Assembly: GCF_947623445.1 (NCBI RefSeq)
Contig: NC_135248.1
Coordinates: 2,914,977-2,978,976, forward strand
Length of the DNA: 64,000 nt
Reading direction: 5' to 3'
Source: Clavelina lepadiformis
Lineage: Eukaryota > Chordata > Ascidiacea > Aplousobranchia > Clavelinidae
Made by a program: the position numbers and the translations under genes. The notes under the pieces are model-generated. The model was given only the letters and a program-made list of their open reading frames with translations. It ran no database searches and was not told the DNA's origin. Positions 46,101 to 58,900 of this stretch are shown here, piece by piece (position 1 is the stretch's first letter; every line of letters starts with the position of its first letter).

Positions 46101-49100
46101 CAGGAGATGTGCAATGAAACGAAAGACAGACTAATGCGAAACATTTACCGGCAAAATTAAAAGACAAAACAAAACCATGGGTTATTGCAACAAAAACATG
46201 TAAACAATAGAGCAAAAATCACAAGACCGAGGTTCAGCCGTAGGCAACCTCACGTTGGGGCATTATATTTAAAGTAAGCGACCCTCACAAGACCATTTTC
46301 ACCCGTGACATACTATTTGCAACAGGATGTATGCAGGAGTAGGCACACAATGCATTGCCGTGTGCAATCAATCACGTGACAGTTGGCTGCGGTTGCGTTA
46401 GTTTAGCATATTGTACATACTTATAGTCTCTGAGGGATTAGGGATTAAGGGGGAACAATTACCGAGTCCCGATTACTACAATTACTAGGTGTGTGGTAAC
46501 CAACCAATGTATATGGCGAAATCTGTACCAAATTATTCAACGGAAACGCAATTTCCTTGAAAATATAGGGAACGTACTTATGCCAATAGACTTCGGATAA
46601 AAAGTTTAAAAGTTCAAAAGTTTTTTTTAGAACTTGGTTCATTTTGCAAAAGGAAACGGAAAGCATCCTTCTGGTCTCCTGATGAATTGCGCTTGCCAAG
46701 AAACCGCCATGATTATGAGTGATCCGCTGCCATGCCCCGCTGTAATACACAAAGTCTTTGTTTGTTTGTTATAAATTGAATCCCGTATCTGCCTATTTTA
46801 ACCGGTGCACAGACGGTAGTGGCTTGTATATAACCCACTAAACAACCTTTGAATGTGCAACGATGATCATAAGACAATTATATATGTTACTCACGCCGCT
46901 GTAGGATATTGGAAATGTTAGACTGTGATGAAATAAGTGGTAAAAGGTGATATTAATAGTTTGAACTTTTGATACCTTTTGATACGCATATCAAACATTT
47001 ACAACAATGATAAGTTCTCTTTGCACTGCGTTTCAGTCAGCTACAATATGGTTTTGGTCTACTGTGGTAGTAAGATAACCACTAAGTGTATATTATTTTC
47101 TCTGAAAATCTTCACTATAATAATGTAATTACTGATTAGCTACAAAATGACCTTCATAAACTCATTAAAGCATTACAAAATGCTTTTTCCAGAAATTGGA
47201 TCAGTTTTGTAATATAATTTATTTGCCATTTTACGCAAACAGTACAAATCATTATCAAACGAAGCAAGATCTAGCAAGGACTGTTACTATGACCGTTTCT
47301 AACAACACCCTGTCGAAAACAAAAGAACTGGTGAAGTTTAAGCCTGTGCTTCCCCCTAGCGGTAAAACAATTGCGGAACCAAAACTACAGAAAGTTCTAG
47401 AAAAGGTCTGCAAGTGATGTCAGGTTGTTGCAATAAAACCGTGTTAGTGAACAAAGGTAACCGTAGATATCTGCTATAAAACTGGGCTTACGTAAGCGAT
47501 AACTAACAGCTTACCGTCGAAAAGATGTTTAAGGAAAATCACCTTCTGGTGGACTGGCATAAAATGTTTTTAAGCTGATGTAATGCCCCTGTACAAATTA
47601 CATCATAACTGTCGTTATTATGTTACATGATTTACCATAGAAAAAAGGAGCCTGTCAGTGATCAAATTTGATATTTGGATAAGAAAAAAGCTCAGCGTTG
47701 GTTGTCTGATACGCGAAAAGCTCCCCGCTACGATTTGCTTTGTCAAATTTGTACTCGTGTCCTTACCCGATGCCCCATGTGACTTATAATTACGTCACCG
47801 CCAAATAAAGCCACGACTTTGTCGTAATGAAGAAATCAGCGTTTTAACACGATAAAGGTCGTCGCTACTTTTGTTTGCGATCCTCTAATCTCACCTTGCG
47901 TAGCAGCAGCCCGCGTTTGAACAGACAATTCCAAACGAGAAAACGAGATAAGGTATTACGTCATATTTTTTGACAACAGCTTGAAATAAGACGTTCTTCC
48001 AAATTTTTAGACATACAACGACGCCCTCCGACCAAAAACAGCCCCAAACCTTTTTTGGTATTGTTTGTGTCTTCAATCAAAAGAGGGACTGTGTGTAAAG
48101 ATTACGTCATGTTATAAGTCGTTTATCACCCAGCCAATAAAAAAGTGCGTCTTTATATGACATCACCATCGTCTTTTGAGGCTCGACCCCACCTCAAAAC
48201 CATATTTGGTGCTTTCAGTTGCAGTGTGGCAACTAATAACTAGCCATATGTTTCAGTAAATGTTCAAATGAACCAAAGACTATCTCCAACCGTTTAAAAG
48301 GGTATATTTATAGCGGTTATGGAAGTTGTTTTTTACGAATCTTCGCAGCGTTGGAGTCGATACCGTCAAATGTCATGTGCATATTTTTAATTGTTAACTA
48401 AAAGCGATTGTTTTACAATTGCCGCATAACTTTCTTTTGTTTTTCAACGCATTGTTCGCCTCAAACGCCATGTGATCGTTGTTTCACAACTGCTACGAAA
48501 TTGATTTTGATTGCCGGACATTCTAGATATGGATTTGTCTGCAGATTATGCCTCCACCTTGTTCGTGCACCAGGGGATCGTTTTTCTATGGATTTACGAG
48601 ATTAAAATAGATAATTGCAATCATTTCGCGTTGTCAAAACCGTCAAGCGAACTTTGGAACCAGGTGTGCGACAATTCCTAAGCGTGCCTATCACGCGAAG
48701 TTATTGTGAGAACCTTTTTATTTGAACGGTGGTGAAATAATTCTGTCCGATAATCTCAATCTTACGCCACCTTTAACAACCGCCTGTGTTGACTAATACA
48801 GAAGTTTTTACATTATTTACATTTATTTTTTCGAATTTTTGATGTTGTACAGTAGCAATAATGACAGAATACATTGCAAAACTCTAAACGAACATTGTTT
48901 TTTTTTCTCAAGGGATTTTTCAATAATTTCTTTTTATGGGTTTATGAAAATCATACTAAAACTTGGAACGAGAAACAGTAGTTGCAATGACACATTACGT
49001 AACCGTACAAAAGCAAAAATAACAATCGAACTTAAATCAATCCATTCATAGGCACACACGCTTCAAAAAGAGCACTTCGAAAAGATGAATAACCAGATCA

Positions 49101-49442
49101 ATGAATCAAAACTGAAAGTTTTAGAATAAATAAAATAAGTTATGGAAATTTAATAGAACAGTAGAAAAAATTTGACTATAAAGAGTACTAATGCGTAACT
49201 AGGTTAAGTGTTGCAAGATCCTATTTGTCCTAGGTAGCGAGTAAAAGCCGCTTTGGGCCAGTGCGGGCAGCGCCGTACAAAAACAGACAGTGCCAGCCAT
49301 AAGCACGTGATTTTTTCTTGGCTTTCTCCTCTGTCAGGGGGAAGCTTGTTGACGTCGCACTTGTCCACGACGAAAAATGACGCGGCATTTTATAAGACAA
49401 TTGTGAACGTAGCAATGCAGAAGCACAGATATGTACAAGTTG

Positions 49443-51149
49443 TTATTTAGCCCGCCCTCTAGTCATGCGGAAGAGGAGCTCCTCGCGGGTCTTCTTCACT
49501 TCTTCCTCCAGCTCCACGATCTTCTTCCTCATCTCCTCGTTGTCTGCCTGGAGATATTCTGCTTTGTCCTCCATCTCATCTCGCTGCACCTTCCTCTTCT
49601 TGCGTGACTCTCGGCAAGCGGCATTATTCCGTGTCCTCTTACGTTTGTAGGAAGAGGAACGTTGCATGATTGTTGGAGAGGCTGAGGATGAAGAAATATC
49701 CACCGACTTGGAAGAGCAAGGCTCCTCCTCAGTTAGATCAATGACAGTCGCCTGTGGAGGAGGAATTGTCTGTTTCTGCTCTTCTTTGAGAATGATTTCT
49801 TGGACATTGACACTGGAGAATTGAGCAGCATAGGAATGGTCAGCATCGACACTATCCGTGTGACTGACGGTGACTTCGCTGTCTTCCATAGGCTCCTTAA
49901 AAGATTAGAATTTTATGTTGTTATTAAGCTGTAATGTAATTGAATTCCAAGCAAACAAGAAAGTGTTGAAAACTACAACTTACTGTTTTTAGTGGTTCAG
50001 TTGTTGCGATAACATCATCTATCATGCCATAAACATCCAGACTTCCTTCTGCCACATCTTCAACAGTTGGAGCATTTGTCAAGTAAGCTTGGAAGGGCTC
50101 GAGGGATGCGGCAGGTTTGGATGAGTATTCACCATTAGTAGATGAATCATTTGCAGTCGTGTTCGTATTGTCTGTTGGTGTGGTTCCTAATAAAAGTACA
50201 AATTTTAACATTGGAAATTAACAACATTTCTCATTATGATAAACACTTATCCAGGTCTTCAACGTACCAGTTTCAGTTGACTGGGAGTTGGCGAGAGTGT
50301 GGATAAAGTTCTGGACATCATGTCCATATCCAGTGCAGTCAGCAGAAAAGGCTCGAGTGCGAGAGTCTTCTTCAGCAGCAGAAACAAAGAAGCCTGAAGT
50401 AACATCGGACACAGTTCGGCATCTTACCGGAGCATTGCTCGGGACTCCGTAGTGGCTGAATGCCGGCGATGGATGACTCAAATAAAGGTCGTCTCCATTC
50501 ACAGAAGGTGAAGGTGTTGGGGGGTATAGGTCTGTGAAGGATGCGTTATTTTGCACTTCCTCATTCTGGCAAGTTCCCAAGACTTCTAAGGCAATGTTTA
50601 GGGACGTCTGTCTTTCATAGCCCAATAATCTTTGGGAGGCAGGGAACGCCAGTCCTCCGTTTACAGGAGGAATTACAACAGTATTGCTGTTGTTGGTGAA
50701 GACCAAGTGGTCATTAGCGGGGGCCTGAAGTTGTACATCAGGCTTTTTAATGTTAAGATAAATGGCTGGATCCACAGCGTTGTCAAAGACTGGATCCAAA
50801 AGGGCGGATTCATTGTAAAATAGGGGATAAGCATTGCCGTCATCAGTGTAAGTCGAAGGGGCACATGATGCTGTAAAAAAAGAACAAGTCAGGCATTTTT
50901 ACAAAAAAAAACACAAAATTAAATTAACTTGTAAACGATGATTAATTATCATCTAATCAGAATGCTTACCATTATCGTTAGTCCGCAAAGCATTGACAAA
51001 GAGCGCGTTCTCTGCGCTCACTTCGTCGGGGTTCATTGGGGGGCTCAGGGGTATATCGCCCCCCTGACTGTAATTCATATTGAAGACTGCCATATCGTCT
51101 GACTGCGGTAGGCGAGACTCGTTCAGGAAAGGATTTCGTAGCAACCATT
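49443..51149 (-). CDS. bZIP transcription factor B, paralogue of A (four exons resolved, 5' end open)
   Basis: Exons on the minus strand are 51149-50970, 50870-50268, 50186-49984 and 49895-49443. Junctions are AATG|gtaagc to ttacag|CA, ACTG|gtacgt to attag|GA, and AACA|gtaagt to tttaag|GAG (phases 1, 1, 0). The first listed exon begins with an acceptor in phase 1, so a start exon lies further upstream; otherwise the first internal Met is at 51093 (MAVFNMNYSQ). The resolved part encodes about 479 residues. The C-terminal bZIP has basic region KRKRTRNNAACRESRKKRK, a well-formed zipper (YLQADNEEMRKKIVELEEEV) and a short basic tail. Features shared with A are the NN-x-AC-R-x-SR basic region, the motif ERQTSLNIALEV, an RTVSDVTS-like stretch, phase-1 introns and similar length. 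A Ser/Glu-rich acidic stretch precedes the DNA-binding region and may be an activation segment. Confidence 0.8.
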
Positions 51150-54100
51150 CTGCAACGACAACGCAACTGTCAAATATGGTACTATTTCTGTTTAAAACTG
51201 TAAGATTCTGATCTAAATTATGTAAAAAGTTTCGTTTATTACTAATACATTGTTAAAATTCGTACCGGTTTTAAGTACAGCTTTCGAACGAAGGTCTATC
51301 ATTTCAAAAAAGTTACGTCTTTACTAGTAGCTAACGCTTTCGCTGATTTAACAACAATAACAAACGCACGCGGATCGCTTCGTATATATGGTACAAGTCA
51401 CGCACGGTTGGTTCTCTCAGACATCTTTTTTCGAGAGCAAAATCTCTCGGTTTCAGGCAAGCTTAAACCTGCCTGGGCCAACACGCGCGAACAAAACATC
51501 ACATGATGCTACGTCATTATCTCCAACATGGAGCCAAGCCTGTCCCAGTGGGCCTGAAAAAAGCGGGGATTTTTTTGCCTGCCAAGTCCAAAAATGCTGC
51601 AAATCATCTTAATTGCGTCATTTTTTACGAGCAAAAATCCATCATATGAAATCTGTACAATGACACCGCAGTGCTTTGGTGTTACGTTATATAAAAATTT
51701 ACAAAACGTTTACACCGTGATCGATATAAGAGAAACGAACCAAGTTCTACAAATAGAAAAACAACGACAAAATATTATGCCATATATGGCACCACGCCTT
51801 GTTTGCATTGAAAACAGTATCCGCCTTTAATTGGTATGTGAAGAGCTACCGGTGTCGCCGGCGTAGAACGTTACGCGATCACAGCTGATTATTGCGCAAC
51901 AACCGGCACTTCGAATGAAATACCTTCCCACGCTTGAATGAATTACTGCGTCACGTGCCTACCCAAGCGATTCCAATAAAACGTTCTGGTTGCGTTGTGG
52001 CTTCGTTTGCAAATGCAAAGTTGTAGTTGTGTACGTCACGAAAATCCGCGCCGTGGTGAAAATTTTTTATTTTTTGTCACAAACTTTTTGTTAGTCATAG
52101 GAAAAATGCGTATTTTTACAGCTGACGCCATGTTAGCTGTTGAATCAAATCATGAAAGGTTTACCAATCACATGAAGATGAAATGGCCAGACCACAGAAA
52201 ACACGTTTTTTCGCGTAACATAAAAACCTCACGCGACAACTCACTTTGCATCACATGCCAGTACGCCACGTATAATACCCAATTTAAAACAGTTTACGTT
52301 TTACAGTAGGCCTATTGTATATATTAAAAACAATATTGCTGAATTGCAAGGCATACTAACGCGCTTTCACATACCTGTTGAATTTAGCCTTTCGGCTGGT
52401 AGAGTTTTCTCGAAATTACCCAAATGGGTATCGGAAAGCTCAGGCAAAGCCTAAGCGCGTTTAGACATGTTCCTTTGGTTAAAAGAAAAACAACGATAAA
52501 TTGGAGACTTGGGAATATTTTGATGCCAATTGTTCAAATGCCAACCCATTGAAGAACAAGCGTTAAAATTATTGATGAAGTTTTGCCGCTCGATTGTTGT
52601 GTGTAAATGCGATTGGCGATGCAGTGTTTTTAAGTCGATGGTTGTTGTATCTTCGACGGTCTCAGATGAAAACATGGGAAATGTTTCAAAAACAAGCTCT
52701 CAACTTCACCAAACCAATCACAGCGACGGGACGCAACCACAAAAGCACTTGGGCTAAGATTTTAGATAATCAAAACAGTGAACTGTTTTATACTATTAAA
52801 CAACTTTTACGTCTGTAAAGAAGAGTAACAAAAGTTAAACATATTACAATAAGCTGAAACTCGGTCCTCGGCGCACGCCCACATATGGCAAACTGTAATC
52901 GAAAAACTGCGGTATGTCAATACAGAAGCCTGACCTAATTGTTTAACAAACCTTACCCCAAGACCCTGCAAACCTTCTCCCTCATTTGTCCTATCTGTCT
53001 AACTTCTAGTACTTCTCAAGGACACGTCGACCTACCAACTGCGCTTTCAGCGCTCACAGTCACGAGGCGAATCAGTCAACTGAAGCAGCCCGAGTCCGCT
53101 GATAAGGTTACATTGACAAAAATGTCTGTGACGTCACAATAAATATTTAAGATGAGGAAAAAAGAAATTCGCATGATGCAACATTACGCGTCGGTGACGT
53201 ATACAATGACAGAGCAAAACAGGCGGCCAAAAAGTTAACTCTTACGTAAGAACGACGTCATCGTTACCAAGGTGACAACTGTTCATTCGACCGTAAAGTC
53301 GCCGGCTCTGTTACATAAATTCTTTATCGAAAAGCGCATCGAAGCGGCCTAAACCGGCTTGCTTGGCGGTCTGGAGAAACGTTTTATTTACGTAGTGCTT
53401 TCTCAGTCTGAGATGTTTGTCACGATGCGAAAGTCTGGTACTTACTTACGCAGTTTCGCTGTAATTAAAATGACATAAGATCAATCAATTTTATCTGCCA
53501 ATACTAACACGACAAAGACTCAACTAAATTCTTTTTAACAAAGACAATCCATATACTTGGTCAACAGGATGAATACCAAAAATACATGTTTCAAGAAAAA
53601 AATGCTTAGCATTACGATAGTTAAAGGACTTTCCAGATCACACCACGAACATGACCATTTTTCTTAACCAAGCGTTTTAATTTTATATTTGTATACTTTG
53701 TAATTTTGCCCAAGAAAAGACGAATTGCTTTTTAAAACAAGGTTTCAATATACAGTATTGCCAGAAAGCCATATAAAAACTGTTGGTTGCACTTATTAAA
53801 GATTGTATGATAAATTGTCTTCAATTGACACCATATAAACAGAACAATCTGTCCCCAAATACATAAATACACATATCGCGCTGCAGTTTACTCTGCAAGC
53901 ACAAAAAATATTTCCACATGCAACTGGTGTATAATACACATTGATTAAATACAGTCAATCATGTGCAGAACCTACCTGCTTGGCAAAAAGAAGTTGAACT
54001 TTCGTTAAGAGAAATGGTGGAATTAGTCGAGACCAAGTAAGAAGTAATTTCGTACTCTATAAACATAACAGATAGTGACAACCTGGTATGCTTGATGAAA

Positions 54101-56871
54101 AGTTACATATTTTTTGGTTGATACTGGACATGCAACAATGCTAAAATTGCTCCAAAGTACATAATTAACAAAACTAGAATAAATTCATATTCCAGTATTC
54201 ATAAACTTGTACTCATTGTGTGCATTGGTTCAAGGCAACAGACTTCGACGACCATTTGCGGTCCTTGGTTGCCCTGCACCAGCCATGCCCACATAAACTG
54301 TTATATATAAATATATGTACCGGGTATGCTTTCTATTAGATATGGGGAAAAGTGAAAAGTGTTTGGTTTTACAATTACAGATTTACCAAAATAAAAATCG
54401 GGTCTAGTATACAAGTGCACAACCAGATGACGTCACAATTTGAGTAGCTGGGGTCTAGTATACAAAGGTATCCTGTGGTTGTGCACTTGTATATTAGATC
54501 CCAAAAATCAAGGCGAAACAATTTAGCTTAGTTCAAAATCAAGTAATGAGTCAAAATAAATTGGAAATGTGCCGGTAACTTACAAGCATATGCTGGTCTA
54601 ATATAAGCAATGCACCAACTGAAAAGTTTTAGTAATCCACCAAATTACAAATTATTCTTGTTATGAACATCATCATAACAATGACAACTGTAAACTAGCC
54701 TAATTAAAATAACAGCCAGACTGTTAAAATGTGGCGAACACTATACGCAAAGCCTAGCACAGCCCAAATTTCAAGTATAAGTCTAGGCTGTGACTAGCCT
54801 AAGCCTATAGATCAAACAATAGTACAAAGAAGTTGGCTTACCACTATTTTCCAAGTGCGACGAAATTTTTCGCTTAGCTTTACTCTTGTCTAGCTGATGT
54901 TTAGATTCCCCTCACTTGATGAAGGTGGAAACTTGATATAAACCGGTTACTAACTCAGATGAGCTAGTAACCCCTTGTAAAAAGCTCAAAAATTGACAAA
55001 ACTCTCGATTTATTTCGACTGTAATAGTCGAAATAAGTAAACAAAAGAAGTAGCTTGATCGTTTTTGCCGGTTACGGCTTATACACTTGCAAGAAATACT
55101 TTTTAACTTATCTTCAGCAACACGAAATTCCTTCAGCAACTTTATCTAGTGAATTTGGGAGGGTAGTTGCGCAAGACTTGCGCAATGGTTTATATACCCA
55201 CTGTTCGGGATTCCCCATCTATAAATAAACTACGGTCTCGGGAAAGTGGCAATTTGATTGGTTTAAACGAGTCACGTGACTTGTCAGCATTCTTCTGGCA
55301 TCAAAACACAGCAAAGTTAAAATTTAGCCACATAGCGACAACGAACAATAGGTCCTGGTTACCAGCACAGCACGCCGTTGGTATATTTATTTTTCTTTCC
55401 ATATGCTGTTATCGTGACGGCTGTGGACGTATGATACCGTAATACGGGCTATACCAAAATTGCTATGTTAGATTATAGTTTTTAAACAAGCGGAAATATC
55501 ATCAGTAATACAAAAAGTAAAGTAATGAAAAACCAAAACGTATTCAAAAGCATCAATTTGTAAAAAGAATATTTCGTACTTTCGTGTTTAAAACGGTTAT
55601 TTCATGATTTATTTTTATATGTGATCAGTAGTCAAAAATGGCAAGCTGTTCCTAATTTGGTAAATTTTCGTATTGTTTATTTTTCGTCATTACTGCATTG
55701 CTGGTTAGAGTTGCGAAAACTAAAGTCCTAACGTAGTCCCTTTGTCAATAACTTACTCTGTTGTCCACCGCAACTTCATTTGTGTAATTAAGGTTAGCGG
55801 AATAAGTACGTTAACACGAGTAGCCTAATTCACTTAACGACTTTTCAGTCTTGGTCCTATCTTTACATTACATGATGATCGAAACTCAAATTACCTCACC
55901 ACTAAGCAGAAGATTATCAGTGACGTTATCAACTCAGGTATGTTTGAAGTTAGCCTTATCCGTATAAAAACAAGGCCACATACTTTTCACGCTTGCGGCG
56001 AAAGCCGGTTAGTGGGAGAAATACTCACCTGGTATCCGGATGATTTCGACCAAAATGTGATCATTACAAACTGTCACAAGATATGGAGTAACCAAATGAT
56101 TTTTTTATGGCCAGCGGCACGCGGCTATTCTCAACTTCAAGATTGAAAGCTGTTAGTCCGTGTACTTCTACAATGCATTTAACTGCTGTGGTTTTTTGTT
56201 GTAAACAAAGATGTTACTATCCTATTTTATAAATATAACAAATCCTAAGAAGCTCGATTAATTTTTAATGCATGTATATTGGATGGCGGTTGAATATGTC
56301 ATTTTGTATTGATTCATGATTACTGTATATGGCAAATTCAACATTGCGTTTTTTCAAGTTTCTTGATATTATAACAACTATCGCCGAAAAACAAACGCAA
56401 TCGTCGCATCATGTATCAAATAGCAAGAAATTTCGGTCAGGAACGTCTTACATAACTCAAGAGACAATCATAATCACACATGGCTATGGAGGAACATTGG
56501 GATACAAGATACAACCACATGCGCGGTTCAGAAAATAATGCATGCAAAGGGCTTTAATGCCACAGATACACCGATATTTAAAAAATAGGCAAGTGTACTA
56601 ACCATCTATTTTTAAGTCTTTTGAATTTTTAGTTAATTATAATTTCAAAATAAAATAAAATAAAACACACATAAACACATTAAATTTTAGAAAATATCAT
56701 CTGAAATAAAAATATAGACTTAAAATTTGCTTAAAAAAGAACATGCTTACAGATAGCAAAATTGCAATTACTGAGCACAGTATATTCAATCACTTTACTA
56801 AAAAATTACAGCTAGAAAGATAAAAACACATAGACATCTAGAAAAAATAATCTGATATAAATTTTGCGCAG
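51150..56871. other. Upstream region of bZIP gene B; downstream of SPEF1
   Basis: It must hold the missing first exon of gene B, but I could not fix it. The minus-strand donor AGTG|gtaagc at about 54840 ends a frame of the right phase that has a stop but no ATG, so it could be a non-coding leader. A site-rich patch (53120-53280) carries TGACGTCA and TTACGTAA. An inverted repeat lies at 54400-54503. No other gene is supported. Confidence 0.4.
54400..54503. repeat. Imperfect inverted repeat with central CRE-like site
   Basis: The left arm 'gggtctagtatacaagtgca' plus 'caacca' (54400-54425) is the reverse complement, with two or three differences, of 54477-54503. Between the arms are TGACGTCA (54428-54435) and a further partial direct copy 'ggggtctagtatacaa' (about 54450-54465). 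The arrangement could be a small foldback element or a hairpin. Confidence 0.55.
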
Positions 56872-58900
56872 TTATCTTCTTTGCGCTGACGACTGGATGG
56901 AAGAGACAGAATCAAATCGTGTCAAGCGTTGCTCCATATCCTGAAGACGAAGATCTTTCAAATGCAGCAAGTGCTCCAATCTACGAATCTTCACTTGCAA
57001 TATCTGCAACAAAACAGGAAAAAAATCACTAAAACTTAATCGATTAAAACATAATTCTGGCCAACAGTTCCAAATTTGGGCAAGATTATATAAATAAAGC
57101 ATTGATCTGAAAAGGTACATAGGTAAAGATGACAATTGCTGCTTAGCTTAATTGGCGAGGAGTTGTTATGGAGTTTATATAAAAAATAAGTTAAAATTAT
57201 GCTGGGTAAGAGTTTCATTAATGTCATCCACAGTCCAGAACATTTCAATATTATGTACAGAGTTGACATAAAACTTAAATAAAAATGGTCTATTGTTCTT
57301 ACTTAAGTGACAGTTTCTATTTACACTTCGTTTGAACATAAGTACCACAAAATCTTGGGTAAATACTGCATTACAGTACATATTCACCAGTACTATATGA
57401 AGTTGACCATAATAACACAAATTGCAAATACAAACCTAAAACTCAGGGACAGACTATAGGTTGCATAAAACAGGCTCTTTAATATACACATTATGTCTTT
57501 GACCATCTGTTTAATAACAAAATTTGCTATTTAACTTGAAGCGCCGTTATCTATCGCCAATTATATCAACTGGATTATGGCTTGCACCTGTTAGAATCAA
57601 CACTCAAGTAACGGCACGATTAAAGCAAAGCCTAATAAATACAACAATTTGTCATGTGAAGCATTGCAATTGATAAAATGTACAAGAGCTTTGATATCCA
57701 TACATCTACTAAATCTAATAAAAACTTTACCATGAAACTTTACCTGAACTGTCTCTTGTGAGGCAAGCAAGGCCTGTTCCTTCTCTTCAAGAATAAGACG
57801 TGTCTGGTTGTCCAATGAACCCAAATCAAGCTGAGCCAAAGGAATCGGATTTTTTACAGCGTAATCTGTTTGGAGTGATGAAATAGATGTACCTACATCA
57901 GTTGCTTCAGCCCTCAACCCTTGGGACACTAGCAAACGTTACAATTAGTTTCAAAAGACAAAGCTGCTGTTTGGGATACAGTAATAATGATATATTTTTT
58001 TCTTCAAGTTTGTAAATGAAGTCAGAAATGCTTACCCCATAATAATTAATTATTAAGCGGATAAATACTTACGGTAAGTACTGCAATACTATAATGCCAG
58101 TAATATATATTAAACAAAATTACAAACCATTCTCTGAACTTCTTGCAATGTAGTACGGTCTGCTTTCAGGTGTGTTTCCTTGCTGTATTGAAAAATCAGA
58201 ACAATAGACTTAACAAGAAGTCCAGCTGACAGTGAGTAAATAAATAAATAAACAGCCGAGTAACTAGAGTACACCTTTCTTGCCATTACAGGAAATTGAT
58301 TAGCGAACATTAACTATTGCACATCAAAAATATGCTACTTACTGTGCTTTGGCGGTTGTTCATTAAACGTGATTCAATTTTACGCAAGAGTCCCAGTAAA
58401 AAGACTTCTATGATGCCTGGGGAGCATTCTGCTATCTTTCTCATTATATCAGCTGGAACCGTGCAGTGAAGCTTGGACAAAACTTTTCTGTTTAGAAGTA
58501 AAACAAGCCAAACGCATAACGACTGTCAACTGAAGTTTATATGTTTATTTATGATATTCCACCAACAAAATGTTTTTGTTTTACAAAATATACAAACCTG
58601 TTCAACGTTCCCCAATTGTTTAACTTCTGATTTATAGAACTTGCTGACACATAATTATGAATCTCTACCAACCGTGGAAAGTAGTGTGCTATAATTTCAG
58701 CAACAAGCACTGCAGAGAAGATAAGAAAACACATAACATATATAGTATATACATGACTTTAGATTTGTATCTGGTGTACACTCACATCCATCACTGAAAT
58801 CTCTACTGATATTTTTCTTTTTGCGAGAAAGTGGGATGCCGTCAATCCAAACAAACAAGCTTTGCAACGAATCTTCGCTTAATTCAGAGTCGTAATCCAT
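56872..58900 (-). CDS. SPEF1: Sperm flagellar protein 1 (SPEF1/CLAMP), six exons, 247 aa
   Basis: Microtubule-binding protein of motile cilia and flagella, found at the central apparatus and in planar-polarised epithelia. Exons are 58900-58786, 58709-58598, 58487-58343, 58182-58128, 57928-57744 and 57003-56872. Every junction is GT-AG and the phases agree (1, 2, 0, 1, 0). The N-terminal calponin-homology domain covers about residues 10-115: LFVWIDGIPLSRKKKNISRD, FSDG, LVAEIIAHYFPRLVEIHNY, NNWGTLNRKVL and IMRKIAECSPGIIEVFL all align with human SPEF1. The variable linker is followed by a C-terminal coiled coil with the hallmark EEKEQALLASQETVQILQVK and IRRLEHLLHLKDLRLQDMEQ. Length is close to the human 236 aa. 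The start is the in-frame ATG before DYDSELSED. Orthology to SPEF1 rather than SPEF2 or other CH proteins is clear from the coiled-coil end. Confidence 0.93.

Larger units (their letters stand above)
37162..49442. other. 12.3-kb gene desert between convergent bZIP genes
   Basis: It starts with the 3' UTR of gene A and ends with that of gene B. No exon is called; open frames are short and without motifs. A 42-residue frame at 47289-47417 has coding-like composition and is discussed as a finding. A tRNA-like relic (minus strand, GGGTTCAAGCCC near 44590) is present. The region carries four TTACGTAA and two TGACGTCA palindromes, listed separately. Simple repeats: (TG)n near 39775. Confidence 0.45.

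Noticed and set aside
54912-55139. 75-residue minus-strand frame considered as the first exon of bZIP gene B
   Set aside because: A stop codon lies between it and the phase-compatible donor near 54840, so at most the segment is untranslated leader.
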